The notes: generated by a model from the letters alone, not told the origin. A stretch of 18,555 nucleotides of DNA from UBA5177 sp002413265 (GCA_036752825.1 DAIORV010000038.1:1-18555); one strand, 5' to 3'; shown: positions 1 to 7,472, counted from the first letter of the stretch. Translations and numbers: made by a program.

Positions 1-912
1 GAGCAGGCGCATTCGTCGATCGAGAAGGCGGCCATCACGCTTGGGATTGGGCAAGGATCCGTACGGAAGATAGCGACGGATGCCGAGTATAGGATGGATG
101 CTGAAGCGTTGCGCTCAGCGATTGAGCAAGATATCAGGGACGGATGCAGACCCTTTTGTGCGGTGGCAACGATAGGGACGACGGCCACCACCAGCATCGA
201 TCCGGTTCCCGCCATCGCGGACATTTGCGAGCGGCACGAGATGTGGCTGCATGTGGACGCCGCCTATGCGGGCGTGGCGGCAATCGTACCCGAGATGCGC
301 TGGGTCATCGATGGCGTGGAGCGCGCAGATTCGGTAGTTGTCAACCCGCACAAATGGTTGTTCACGCCGGTGGATCTCAGCGCCTTTTACTCCCGGCGGC
401 TGGACACGGTTGCCGACGCGTTCAGTCTGGTCGCACCGTATCTGCGGACCGGTGAGGACGAGGTCGTGCGGAACTACATGAACTATGGCCCGCAGCTTGG
501 ACGAAGGTTCCGGGCTCTGAAGCTGTGGTTTGTGCTTCGTTCGTTCGGACGAGAAGGGATCATCGCACGGTTGCGGGAGCACGTGCGACTGGCACAGGAG
601 TTCGCGGTCTGGGTGCAGAAAGATCCGAACTGGGTCGTCGAAGCGCCGACGCCGTTGAGCACGGTGGTGTTCCGCGCACTACCACCGGGTTCGAGCGAGA
701 GAGGGGCCGACGTCATCAATCGGGGGATCGAGGAACGGGTCAACGCTACTGGTGAGGCGTTCATTGCTCACACGGTTTTGCGCGATCGCGTGGTGCTTCG
801 ACTGGCTATTGGGAATCTTGGGACACAAGAGAGACATCTTCGGCGCGTTTGGGAGCTTTTGCAAAAAGCGCTCGAGGACTGTCGGAACCTGAAGATGGAT
901 CTGCACGCCTAG
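1..912 (+). CDS. Pyridoxal-dependent aromatic-L-amino-acid-type decarboxylase, 3' part
   Basis: A group II PLP-dependent decarboxylase (DOPA/tryptophan/tyrosine decarboxylase family) that removes the alpha-carboxyl of an aromatic amino acid. The reading frame is open from base 1, so the N-terminal part lies outside the window. The visible 303 residues begin in the conserved QAHSS motif, whose His (bases 10-12) stacks on the PLP ring. Next come HVDAAYAG, whose Asp (256-258) binds the pyridine nitrogen, and NPHKW, whose Lys (352-354) forms the Schiff base. PYLRT carries the tyrosine of the mobile catalytic loop, and GRRFRALKLWFVLR is a family signature. All key residues present in this part are intact, so the enzyme looks active. 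The exact substrate cannot be read from this fragment. An 85-base gap separates it from the next gene, so they need not be one operon. Confidence 0.93.
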   Translation, partial: EQAHSSIEKAAITLGIGQGSVRKIATDAEYRMDAEALRSAIEQDIRDGCRPFCAVATIGTTATTSIDPVPAIADICERHEMWLHVDAAYAGVAAIVPEMRWVIDGVERADSVVVNPHKWLFTPVDLSAFYSRRLDTVADAFSLVAPYLRTGEDEVVRNYMNYGPQLGRRFRALKLWFVLRSFGREGIIARLREHVRLAQEFAVWVQKDPNWVVEAPTPLSTVVFRALPPGSSERGADVINRGIEERVNATGEAFIAHTVLRDRVVLRLAIGNLGTQERHLRRVWELLQKALEDCRNLKMDLHA

Positions 913-952
913 CGGTTATCTTTTTCAGGCAACATGAGGTTCGGCATCTGAG

Positions 953-972
953 CTGATTTGGCGCAAAATCAG
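953..972. repeat. Inverted repeat upstream of the DinB gene
   Basis: A perfect 7-base inverted repeat, CTGATTT and AAATCAG around a 6-base spacer (GGCGCA), lies 25 bases before the GTG start of the DinB-family gene. It could be an operator half-site pair or a weak hairpin ending the decarboxylase transcript. The stem is AT-rich and no U-tract follows, so an operator is slightly favoured. The symmetry is seen; any function is inferred. Confidence 0.3.
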
Positions 973-997
973 TTAGATTCCTGCACGGAGGTACGCG

Positions 998-1522
998 GTG
1001 GCCCCGGTAGAGAGGACTGAGCCGCCTCTCAGCGGCGACGAGCGCGTCATGCTGGGTGGCTTTCTCGATGCGCAGCGCAGCACGCTCGAATGGAAGTGCT
1101 CCGGTCTGACACCAGAGCAGCTGAAGGAAGCGGCGTCGCCACCTTCGCTACTGACGCTGCTCGGACTCCTGAGGCATATGACCGAGGTCGAGTACTTCTG
1201 GCTGGAGTACATACTGCTGGGCAAGGCGGGCCATCTGGGGATGTATTCGGGACAGGAGAACCCCGCGGATGGAGAGCGAGCTTGGACGGACTTGGATAGC
1301 CATCCCACGGACGAGGTACTTCGAAAATGGAAGGAGGCGTGCGAGACCTCGCGTCGCAATGCCGCCTCCCTGCCCGATCTCGGCTCTCCGGCTGCACAGC
1401 TCTGGGACGACGAGCCGGTCAATCTGCGCTGGATTACCGTCCACATGATTCGGGAGTACTCGCGACACGACGGCCACGCGGACCTTCTTCGGGAGCGGAT
1501 CGATGGAGCGACCGGGGAATAG
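998..1522 (+). CDS. DinB family protein (DUF664, mini-circle-protein-like)
   Basis: A 174-residue protein of the DinB/YfiT four-helix-bundle superfamily, DUF664 branch. Relatives are metal-dependent transferases or isomerases that use bacillithiol, mycothiol or other thiols, but many members have no known reaction. Candidate metal-binding histidines are visible: His60 in the helix LLRHMTEVE, and His157 and His160 in the C-terminal EYSRHDGHADLLRE stretch, with His149 nearby. That C-terminal stretch is almost diagnostic for DUF664. The start is GTG, chosen because CACGGAGGT lies 6 to 8 bases upstream and no better start is nearby. Its stop is only two bases from the stop of recG on the other strand. 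Family call is firm; substrate is unknown. Confidence 0.88.
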   Translation: MAPVERTEPPLSGDERVMLGGFLDAQRSTLEWKCSGLTPEQLKEAASPPSLLTLLGLLRHMTEVEYFWLEYILLGKAGHLGMYSGQENPADGERAWTDLDSHPTDEVLRKWKEACETSRRNAASLPDLGSPAAQLWDDEPVNLRWITVHMIREYSRHDGHADLLRERIDGATGE

Positions 1523-1524
1523 CC

Positions 1525-3960
1525 CTAGCTGATGTCCGCGGACTCAGCCCAGAATCTCCGAACGGCTTGCTGGAGCGGTCGATGTTGCGACGACGAGAGA
1601 TCGGCGTCCTCCTCAATGATTTCCTGGGCAACGTGGCGAGCTTTCTGGATGGTCTCGAGGTCGCCGAGCGTGGCCAGTTTGAGGGCAGGCAGACCACTCT
1701 GGCGGGTGCCCCAGAATTCACCCGGGCCGCGCAGACGCAAATCCTCCTCGGCGAGCTGAAAGCCGTCGTCCATGGCGCTCAGCGCATCGAGGCGCTCCCG
1801 AGCTTCATCGCCTTCGGACGCACTCAAGAGCACACAGTAGGCTTGATCTCCACCGCGGCCGACGCGTCCTCGAAACTGGTGGAGCTGCGCCAGGCCGAAG
1901 CGGTGCGCATCGCGGACGACGACAACCGTGGCATTCGGGATGTCGATGCCGACCTCGATCACCGAGGTTGCCACGAGAATCTGATACTCGCGGTCTCGAA
2001 AGGCGCGAAGCACGGATTCCTTATCGGAGGCTTTCATGCGGCCGTGGAGCAGGCCGACCTTGAGGTTGGGGAACACCATGGACTGGAGCTCGCGATGCTC
2101 TTCGAGCACGGAGCGCATGTCTGAGTCGATCGATTCTTCGATGACTGGGCAGATGACAAAGGCTTGATGTCCAGCCTCGATTTCTTGCCGCATAACGGAG
2201 TACGCGTCTTGCGGCCGAGGAACCCAGGTGGTGATGGGCGGAAGCCTCCCAGGCGGCATCTCGTCGATGGAGGTTACGTCCAGGTCGCCATAGACAGTGA
2301 GGGCAAGGGAGCGGGGAATCGGCGTCGCAGTCATGGCGAGAGTGTGCGGGTGCAACCCCTTTTGGCGGAGGGTGCCTCGCTGCTCGACGCCGAAGCGATG
2401 CTGCTCATCGGTGATCGCCAGGCCCAGATCGTAGAACTGAACGGGCTCTTGAATCAGGGCGTGCGTGCCGACCAAGAGATCAATGGCACCGGATTGTGCG
2501 GCCTCATACAGGGGCCGGCGCTTCGATTTGGAGATGCTGCCCACGAGAAGCTCGCAGCGGACTCCGAAGGGCTGCAGGAAGGTCTCGAGGGTTCGCAGGT
2601 GCTGTTCCGCCAGGATCTCGGTTGGTGCCATGACCACCGCTTGTGTTCCGCTGCGAACGGCCTGCAGCACGAGGGCGGCCGCGACAACTGTCTTTCCGCT
2701 GCCAACGTCACCCTGGAGGAGGCGATTCATGGGAGTTGGTCTGCCCACGTCCTGCAGAAGCGTGTCGATAGCACGCTGCTGAGCACCGGTAAGTGGAAAC
2801 GGCAGCGAGCCGAGGAATTGCCGTGAGAGCGCTTCATCGACGGTTATCGCGATCGACGGGTCGTATTCTCGCCAGCGCTCCTTGCGCATGAGGAATCCGA
2901 GCTGGATCAGCAGGAGCTCGTCGAAGGCGAGACGCTGGAGCGCGTTCCGCCGCGAGTCTTCGTCGTCGGGAAAGTGATACTGCTGAACTGCATCGGAGAG
3001 CGGAATCAGCGAGATGGACTCCCGGATACTCTCCGGCAGAGGATCCACCAGCGCCCCGGCATAGGTGTCGACGGCTCCCTTGATCAAACGACGCAAGGCA
3101 CGCTGGAAGAGGCCTTTGGTCAGTGGATACACGGGAACGAGACGCGCGGCGTGCGTGAGATCGGCTTCCTTGATGAGCTCGTAGTCCTTGGGGAGAAACG
3201 ACTTGTTGCCGTTGTTGATCTCCGGTACCCCCGTCACCGCGATGCGCGCGTTGACCTTGAGATTTTTCGCCAGGTAGGGCTGATTGAACCAGCGGACCGC
3301 CACCACACCCGACGCATCAGAGATGGTTGCGGTGGTGATGCTCAAACCGCGAGCGGTCCGGTTGTTCCGGACATTCACGATGGTCCCGACCAGAGTCATG
3401 GGCTCACCGACGCGCATGCGCGCGATCGACGAGGTGTCACGGTAGTCGTAATGGGACCGCGGGACGTAGTACAGAAGGTCTCTAATCGTGGCGACGCCAC
3501 AGCGCTTCAGAGGGGCGACAGCGGCTGCGCCTATGCCCTTAATGATCTCGATCGGCTGATCCAAGACGTCCGCGCCCTCGTCGGCGACGAGGTCGGCGGC
3601 CGGCGTGGCAGACGGACGTAGCCTCTTTCGAGGCACGGGAGTGGCCTCTGCCGTCGATCCGTCGCGAGCGACCTGCGCGGACTGGTTGTCGCGCGCAACT
3701 GGATGGCCCGGTGCCTGGGCGAGGATCAGCGATGCGGCTTTCACCGCCTCCTCGCGCCTGTTTCGGTCGGCCTCCTCGTACCCAGCAAGCAGGACCGATA
3801 CTTCGGCCAGATGCGTGGAGGTGGCCGGATCGGCTCTCCTAATCTGTCCCTGCAGGAAGGCAGGTAATCCGCCGGAGGCGGACCTGTTCTTGTAACCCTG
3901 AGATTTCTCTAGTGCGAGAACTCTTTGCAGGAGAACCCGCTGATCAAGGCTTGCGGGCAT
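1525..3960 (-). CDS. recG: ATP-dependent DNA helicase RecG
   Basis: RecG is a monomeric double-stranded DNA translocase that remodels stalled replication forks and branch-migrates Holliday junctions. In the 811-residue product I see an N-terminal helical extension (about 1-130) and a helix-hairpin-helix-like IIKGIG segment near 140. The OB-fold wedge domain (about 180-270) grips the fork. Walker A is GSGKT at 420-424, motif II is DEQH at 518-521, and MTATPIPRSL is at 543-552. The C-terminal helicase lobe ends with the RGRVGRGG motif VI and the TRG region. An in-frame TTG at 3996 would lengthen it by 12 residues but would overlap the upstream gene and has no ribosome site, so I prefer ATG at 3960. 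It is the last gene of an operon with the threonine aldolase (7-base gap). Confidence 0.96.
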   Translation of the reverse strand: MPASLDQRVLLQRVLALEKSQGYKNRSASGGLPAFLQGQIRRADPATSTHLAEVSVLLAGYEEADRNRREEAVKAASLILAQAPGHPVARDNQSAQVARDGSTAEATPVPRKRLRPSATPAADLVADEGADVLDQPIEIIKGIGAAAVAPLKRCGVATIRDLLYYVPRSHYDYRDTSSIARMRVGEPMTLVGTIVNVRNNRTARGLSITTATISDASGVVAVRWFNQPYLAKNLKVNARIAVTGVPEINNGNKSFLPKDYELIKEADLTHAARLVPVYPLTKGLFQRALRRLIKGAVDTYAGALVDPLPESIRESISLIPLSDAVQQYHFPDDEDSRRNALQRLAFDELLLIQLGFLMRKERWREYDPSIAITVDEALSRQFLGSLPFPLTGAQQRAIDTLLQDVGRPTPMNRLLQGDVGSGKTVVAAALVLQAVRSGTQAVVMAPTEILAEQHLRTLETFLQPFGVRCELLVGSISKSKRRPLYEAAQSGAIDLLVGTHALIQEPVQFYDLGLAITDEQHRFGVEQRGTLRQKGLHPHTLAMTATPIPRSLALTVYGDLDVTSIDEMPPGRLPPITTWVPRPQDAYSVMRQEIEAGHQAFVICPVIEESIDSDMRSVLEEHRELQSMVFPNLKVGLLHGRMKASDKESVLRAFRDREYQILVATSVIEVGIDIPNATVVVVRDAHRFGLAQLHQFRGRVGRGGDQAYCVLLSASEGDEARERLDALSAMDDGFQLAEEDLRLRGPGEFWGTRQSGLPALKLATLGDLETIQKARHVAQEIIEEDADLSSSQHRPLQQAVRRFWAESADIS

Positions 3961-3967
3961 GGGAGGG

Positions 3968-5048
3968 TCAGGCGAGAGCGACTGTTCGCGCGCCAAGCAC
4001 GCGAGACATGACGGAGAGAGCGTAGTCGATGTCCGCGGCGTCCACTTCGTAGCTAGTCACGGTGCGGATCGTTCGGGGCACTCCCGCGGCACGCGCCATT
4101 CGCACCCCTGCCGCGAGTGTCTCGTCCATGAATGCCTGCAAGTCGACGCTCTCGTCCACTTTGAAGGCCACAATATTGGTCTGCACCTCGTTGGGGTCGA
4201 TGATGATACCGGGCATCTCAGCGAGCCCTCTCGCAAGCTTCTTGGCGTTCGCGTGATCGTCGGCGAGTCGCTCCACGTTTTGTTCGAGCGCCACTAGACC
4301 TGCCGCGGCGAGCACGCCGACCTGGCGCATCCCGCCGCCCAGTAGCTTTCGCCATTTGTGGGCGCGTTCGATGTACTCCCTTGGCCCACACAGGAGGGAG
4401 CCGACAGGCGCACCCAGAGCTTTTGAGAGACAAAAGGTGACAGAGTCGACCTGAGCTACCATGGCGGCGACTGGGACGTTGAAGGCGATGGCCGCGTTGA
4501 AGACGCGAGCTCCGTCCACGTGAACCGGAACTTGAGACGCATGAGACACCGCGGCGACCTCGGCGACCTCCGCGGGACTTATGGCGGCCCNNNNNNNNNN
4601 CCCCGCCGCAGCGATTGTGCGTGTTCTCCATCGCGACGCAGCCGGTTGGAGGGAAATGCACGTCGGGCGGAAACCGAATTGCCGCGGCAACCTCACTCGG
4701 GCTTAGCCGGCCGTCCGACCGGTTCGGCAGCGTGCGAAATTGAAGTCCGCCGACGACAGCGGCGCCGCCAACCTCGTACCAGAACATGTGGGATTGGTCA
4801 CCAAGGATGACCTCATTTCCAGGGGAAGTGTGAGATAGCAAGCCAACCAAGTTCCCCTGAGTACCGCTGGTAACAAACAGAGCAGCATCCTTGCCGAGCA
4901 TCTCCGCGGCGCGCGACTGAAGTCGGGCGACGGTTGGGTCTTCGTTCCAGACGTCGTCGCCAACCTCGGCCTCGTACATGGCGCGCCGCATGGCCTCAGT
5001 GGGCCTTGTGAAGGTGTCACTTCTGAGCTCGACGGGGCGGTCTCTCAT
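3968..5048 (-). CDS. ltaE: Low-specificity L-threonine aldolase (split by scaffold gap)
   Basis: A PLP-dependent fold-type I aldolase that cleaves L-threonine or L-allo-threonine to glycine and acetaldehyde. The N-terminal part shows ELRSDTFTRPT, the GDDVWNEDPTV substrate loop, TSGTQGNL and ENTHN. The C-terminal part shows HVDGARVFNAA, with the Asp that pairs with the PLP nitrogen, and FCLSKALGAPVGS, whose Lys (bases 4421-4423) binds PLP. It ends with LGGGMRQVGVLAAAG. The two parts are in different frames only because ten Ns interrupt the gene at 4591-4600. Removing the Ns and a 3-base CCC overlap restores a single frame of 355 residues, normal for the family. The ATG overlaps the stop of the phosphoesterase gene as ATGA, so the two are translationally coupled. 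Confidence 0.93.
4591..4600. other. Scaffold gap of 10 Ns, probably a false gap
   Basis: Ten Ns lie inside the threonine aldolase gene, flanked on the plus strand by GGCGGCCC on the left and CCCCGCCG on the right. The flanks share CCC. Merging them by that overlap gives GGCGGCCCCGCCG with no missing bases. On the coding strand it reads Cys-Gly-Gly-Ala-Ala-Ile-Ser in one frame. The spacing between this Gly-Gly and the HVDGAR motif then becomes 22 residues, as I recall for other threonine aldolases. Confidence 0.85.
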
Positions 5049-5539
5049 AGATGCTGAAAGAGGACCTGGTCGAGCTTCCCGTCGATGTCGAGCATGGCCA
5101 GGGTGCCGCGGCTGCCGGAGTGGTCGTGGTCGGTCACGCTGCCGGGATTTATAAAAGTGACACCATGAAATTCGTCGTAAAAGGGATGGTGAGTGCCGCC
5201 AAATATGACGCAGTCGACCTTTTCCCCAAAGAACTCTTCTGGCTTCTTCTTGTAGTTGGCGAAGTCTGAAACGGAGCCAATGTCATGGCAAATGCCGACA
5301 CGGTAGCCGTTGAGATTTTCGACTCTGCTGTCGGGCAGACTCGCGAGATCGAGATCGAAGTTGTCGCCTCGGACCGCTAGAACTGTGCGGTTGTCCCCGC
5401 CGAGGGTTGCCAGGACTTTCTCACACTTGAGGTCGCCCGCGTGTACGACGACATCGGCCGCCTCAAGACACCGAAGTACCGGCTCTGGAACGGCGTCTTC
5501 GCCCTTCCAGTGGGTGTCGGCGAGGACTGCTACTCGCAT
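5045..5539 (-). CDS. YfcE/MJ0936-type metallophosphoesterase
   Basis: A 164-residue calcineurin-like phosphoesterase of the small YfcE/MJ0936 class, which hydrolyses phosphodiesters with two metal ions; natural substrates are mostly unknown. Visible motifs are Asp8-x-His10 (ADTH), Asp36 (HAGDL), the NPGSVT motif typical of the class near residue 131, and His85. Three ligand positions differ from the usual pattern. The GN(C)D motif reads RGDN at 57-60. The GHTH motif reads GGTH at 114-117, so its first His is Gly, although a second His (118) follows directly. The usual HG(H) is CHDIG. It is the first gene of the operon with threonine aldolase and recG, and its TGA overlaps the next ATG. An extended -10 promoter lies about 50 bases upstream. 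Confidence 0.87.
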   Translation of the reverse strand: MRVAVLADTHWKGEDAVPEPVLRCLEAADVVVHAGDLKCEKVLATLGGDNRTVLAVRGDNFDLDLASLPDSRVENLNGYRVGICHDIGSVSDFANYKKKPEEFFGEKVDCVIFGGTHHPFYDEFHGVTFINPGSVTDHDHSGSRGTLAMLDIDGKLDQVLFQHL

Positions 5540-5585
5540 AACCTACCTACCTTCTGCGCTACCGGGAGCTTTATCTGGAGGCCGG

Positions 5586-5594
5586 ATTATACCA
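5586..5594 (-). promoter_or_regulatory. Extended -10 promoter for the phosphoesterase-aldolase-recG operon
   Basis: On the minus strand this reads TGGTATAAT, a perfect -10 hexamer with the TGn extension. No good -35 hexamer is visible at 17 bases, which is common when the extended -10 is present. The expected start near 5579 would give a leader of about 40 bases before the ATG at 5539. The leader ends in a purine-rich AAGGTAGG ribosome-binding stretch. Confidence 0.6.
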
Positions 5595-5635
5595 CCGTAC
5601 CGGCGGTTTCCGTCCCTGTGACATACTGTTTTGGA

Positions 5636-6589
5636 ATGGACGTCGTACTGGCTCCGAGGACCGGATTTTCCCTTCAAAGTCCAGTAATTGCGGCGTCCGG
5701 CACCTTCGGTTACGGCACCGAATTCGCGTCTCAGAACGACCTCTCCGGTCTCGGTGCTTTGGTCTGCAAGGGAACGACTCGACAGCCCAGAGCCGGGAAC
5801 GAGCCGCTCCGGATGGCAGAGACGGCAGCAGGAATGCTGAACGCGATTGGCCTCCAAAACATCGGCGTGGAGGCTGTGGTGCGCGACAAGGCACCAGTTT
5901 GGTCCACGTGGAGCGTGCCGATCCTGGTCAACGTCAGTGGAGTCAGCATCGACGAGTACGTGGCCGTGACGGCGCTGCTGGATAGAGTCCCAGGGGTCGC
6001 CGGCATCGAGCTGAACATCTCCTGCCCAAACGTGAAGGAGGGCGGCGTCGCCTTTGGCACGAACCCCCGCATGGCAGCAGAGGTCACTCGCGCGGTGCGC
6101 GCAACAACGGCACTGCCCCTGTTGGTCAAGCTGTCGCCGAATGTCCGGGACATTCAGGAAGTTGCTCTGGCGGTGGAGGGGGCGGGAGCCGACGCAATCA
6201 GTCTGATCAACACGGTCTACGGCATGGCCATCGATGCCGGCCGCCGCCGCCCGCTGCTCGCGAACGGGTCCGGAGGGCTTTCAGGACCTGCGATCAAGCC
6301 ACTGGCGTTGTATCTCGTGTACCAGGTTGCCCAGGCCGTTTCGGTTCCGGTCGTAGGTCTGGGCGGGATCATGACGGCAGAAGATGCGATCGAATTTCTC
6401 CTGGCTGGAGCCAGTGCCATAGCAGTCGCCACGTTGCTGCTGGTCGATCCGACCGCCTGGCGAGATCTCGACAAGGGCATCGAGGCCTGGTGCCAACGCG
6501 AGGGCGTGCGCAGACTCCAGGAGGTAATCGGGGCGGCAAATCCGCAGTACAAGGGAAGAACCGGCGAGCTACCACTCACCGGCTCTTGA
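5636..6589 (+). CDS. pyrD: Dihydroorotate dehydrogenase, class 1B catalytic subunit
   Basis: PyrD oxidises dihydroorotate to orotate, the fourth step of pyrimidine synthesis, on an FMN cofactor in a cytosolic TIM barrel. The 317-residue product shows SPVIAASGTFGYG near the start, Lys45 (VCKGTT), NISCPN with the active-site Cys130, Lys165 (VKLSPN), NTVYGMAID near 192-200 and the FMN phosphate-binding GLGGIMTAEDA segment at 241-251. A Cys base and the KEGG.AFG loop point to class 1B, which normally works with the FAD/2Fe-2S subunit PyrK. No pyrK is in the window. ATG 5636 is chosen because the homologous N-terminus begins there; the open frame extends further upstream into the divergent gene. 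There is no clear ribosome site before this start. Its last codons carry the terminator hairpin of the opposing tmRNA gene. Confidence 0.93.
   Translation: MDVVLAPRTGFSLQSPVIAASGTFGYGTEFASQNDLSGLGALVCKGTTRQPRAGNEPLRMAETAAGMLNAIGLQNIGVEAVVRDKAPVWSTWSVPILVNVSGVSIDEYVAVTALLDRVPGVAGIELNISCPNVKEGGVAFGTNPRMAAEVTRAVRATTALPLLVKLSPNVRDIQEVALAVEGAGADAISLINTVYGMAIDAGRRRPLLANGSGGLSGPAIKPLALYLVYQVAQAVSVPVVGLGGIMTAEDAIEFLLAGASAIAVATLLLVDPTAWRDLDKGIEAWCQREGVRRLQEVIGAANPQYKGRTGELPLTGS
6556..6587 (-). terminator. Hairpin terminator of tmRNA inside the end of pyrD
   Basis: Arms 6556-6568 and 6575-6587 form a 13-pair stem around a 6-base loop. Read as minus-strand RNA all 13 positions pair, two of them as G-U wobbles (6560/6583 and 6565/6578). 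Read as plus-strand RNA those two become A-C mismatches. The fold therefore belongs to the minus strand, just 3' of tmRNA. The U-tract after it is poor (CCCUUG), so termination may be partial or the stem may mainly protect or process the RNA 3' end. Confidence 0.6.
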
Positions 6590-6592
6590 TCT

Positions 6593-6949
6593 TGGTGGAG
6601 ATGGGGGCGAGTCGAACGCCCCGTCCAAAAGGTTGGCCACAGACACATCTACAAGCGTAGTCAGTATGTTAATCTCGCCGGCCAATCCCCTACTGACAAA
6701 GTCTTCGCCGGCAAGCTCATGATCTTAGATAGGTCCTATGAGCGCTCGTCCCTATCGCACTGCCGGCTAAATGGCACCGTCCCCGACCCGCCGGCGAAAG
6801 GTCGGTTAGGCGTCGCTACTGGTTAAGCAGCAGCGAAAGCGTAGTTGTTGTTGGCAGTTATGCCGTTGCCGGTTGTTTAGCGAGACCTCGTACCGGCACC
6901 TCGACTTGCAGCGTCTGCTCCGCACCCCCTGTCGAAACCTGACATCCCC
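6593..6949 (-). ncRNA. ssrA: Transfer-messenger RNA (tmRNA)
   Basis: tmRNA frees ribosomes stalled on broken messages by acting first as alanyl-tRNA and then as template for a degradation tag. The ends pair as a tRNA-like acceptor: 5' GGGGAUG (6949-6943) with 3' CAUCUCC, followed by ACCA, so CCA is encoded. The T-arm GGGCG-UUCGACU-CGCCC lies just inside the 3' end, and the 5' side carries the conserved CAGGUUUCGAC segment. The middle holds a tag reading frame (6855-6823) surrounded by GC-rich pseudoknot-like segments. Length is 357 bases, normal for a one-piece tmRNA. It faces pyrD tail to tail with three bases between. Confidence 0.96.
6823..6855 (-). other. tmRNA tag-peptide reading frame
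   Basis: The resume codon is GCC at 6855-6853 and the frame reads A-N-N-N-Y-A-F-A-A-A then TAA (6825-6823). Together with the alanine from the tRNA-like part, the appended tag would be AANNNYAFAAA. The common bacterial ending is (Y)ALAA, so this one has Phe for Leu and an extra Ala. The resume codon is inferred from position and codon context. Confidence 0.8.
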
Positions 6950-6962
6950 ATGAATAGACCTA

Positions 6963-6991
6963 AGCGTACCAATTCCGCCGGATTTCGTCAA
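6963..6991 (-). promoter_or_regulatory. Sigma-70-type promoter of tmRNA
   Basis: On the minus strand TTGACG (6991-6986) and TACGCT (6968-6963) are spaced by exactly 17 bases. The -10 ends 13 bases before the mature 5' end, which leaves a short leader for RNase P to remove. The -35 overlaps the stop codon of the upstream membrane-protein gene. Confidence 0.7.
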
Positions 6992-7445
6992 GGGTTCCCG
7001 GGGTGAATTCTTCCTGAACGCGTGCTATTTTCCGCGTCCGAACCGGTCACATGTCGCGCGATCAGCAACAGCTGCGCGCACGCCACGACAGCGGTGACAA
7101 AGGCGGCAGCCAGCAGCACACCGTAGGCCATGACCCCGCGAGCCAGGGCACAGAAGCCTTCGCAGGAGCCGGCGTTGGTGCTGGACGAGAGATAGAGCGC
7201 AACCACGGTCCAGATCACGACGTACGGCCCGAACCACCGGGCCAGCCAGATCATGTCACGCTTCAGAACATCTCTATCCACTTCGACCTTCAGAGGCGGG
7301 GCCAGTGCCGCCGGCGCGAGCTCCTTCGCTGCAAGGGGACTGAGCCTTTCGGGACGGGTGCAGCGGAGCCCAGAGCGATGACAAAAGTGACCGAGAGTAG
7401 GGCTATGGTCGCGGGCAACCACAGGATCAGGACAAACGCGGGCAT
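6988..7445 (-). CDS. Small membrane protein, reads as frameshifted
   Basis: No family recognised. The open frame ending at 6988 encodes two hydrophobic segments, about WFGPYVVIWTVVALYLSS and GVMAYGVLLAAAFVTAVVACAQLLL, after a charged stretch (VEVDRDVLKRD). It has no convincing start of its own. One frame over, ATG 7445 has GGGAG seven bases upstream and opens a hydrophobic segment (MPAFVLILWLPATIALLSV), but that frame stops after 51 codons. Adding one base between about 7340 and 7390 joins them into 152 residues with three membrane helices. Both parts have GC-rich third positions like real genes. The break may be a sequencing error or a real mutation. The plus-strand open frame across the same bases is judged a shadow. 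Confidence 0.5.
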
Positions 7446-7472
7446 GCAGAGGCTCCCGAACGTGATGGCTCT

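Noticed and set aside
2164..2826. Plus-strand 220-codon open frame inside recG
   Set aside because: It is the antisense shadow of conserved RecG helicase motifs and resembles no protein.
3961..3996. Longer recG start at TTG 3996
   Set aside because: It overlaps the upstream gene by 29 bases and has no ribosome site; ATG 3960 fits the operon spacing better.
3968..5048. Two separate overlapping genes on either side of the N gap
   Set aside because: Each half matches complementary parts of one threonine aldolase, and the past-gap tail of the upper half is arginine-rich nonsense. One gene interrupted by an assembly gap explains everything.
6593..6670. A tRNA gene at the CCA-ending T-arm
   Set aside because: The matching acceptor strand lies 357 bases away and a tag frame lies between, so it is the 3' end of tmRNA.
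6806..6991. Minus-strand 61-codon open frame across the 5' half of tmRNA
   Set aside because: It lies within the tmRNA and its promoter; the only translated part there is the ten-codon tag in a different frame.
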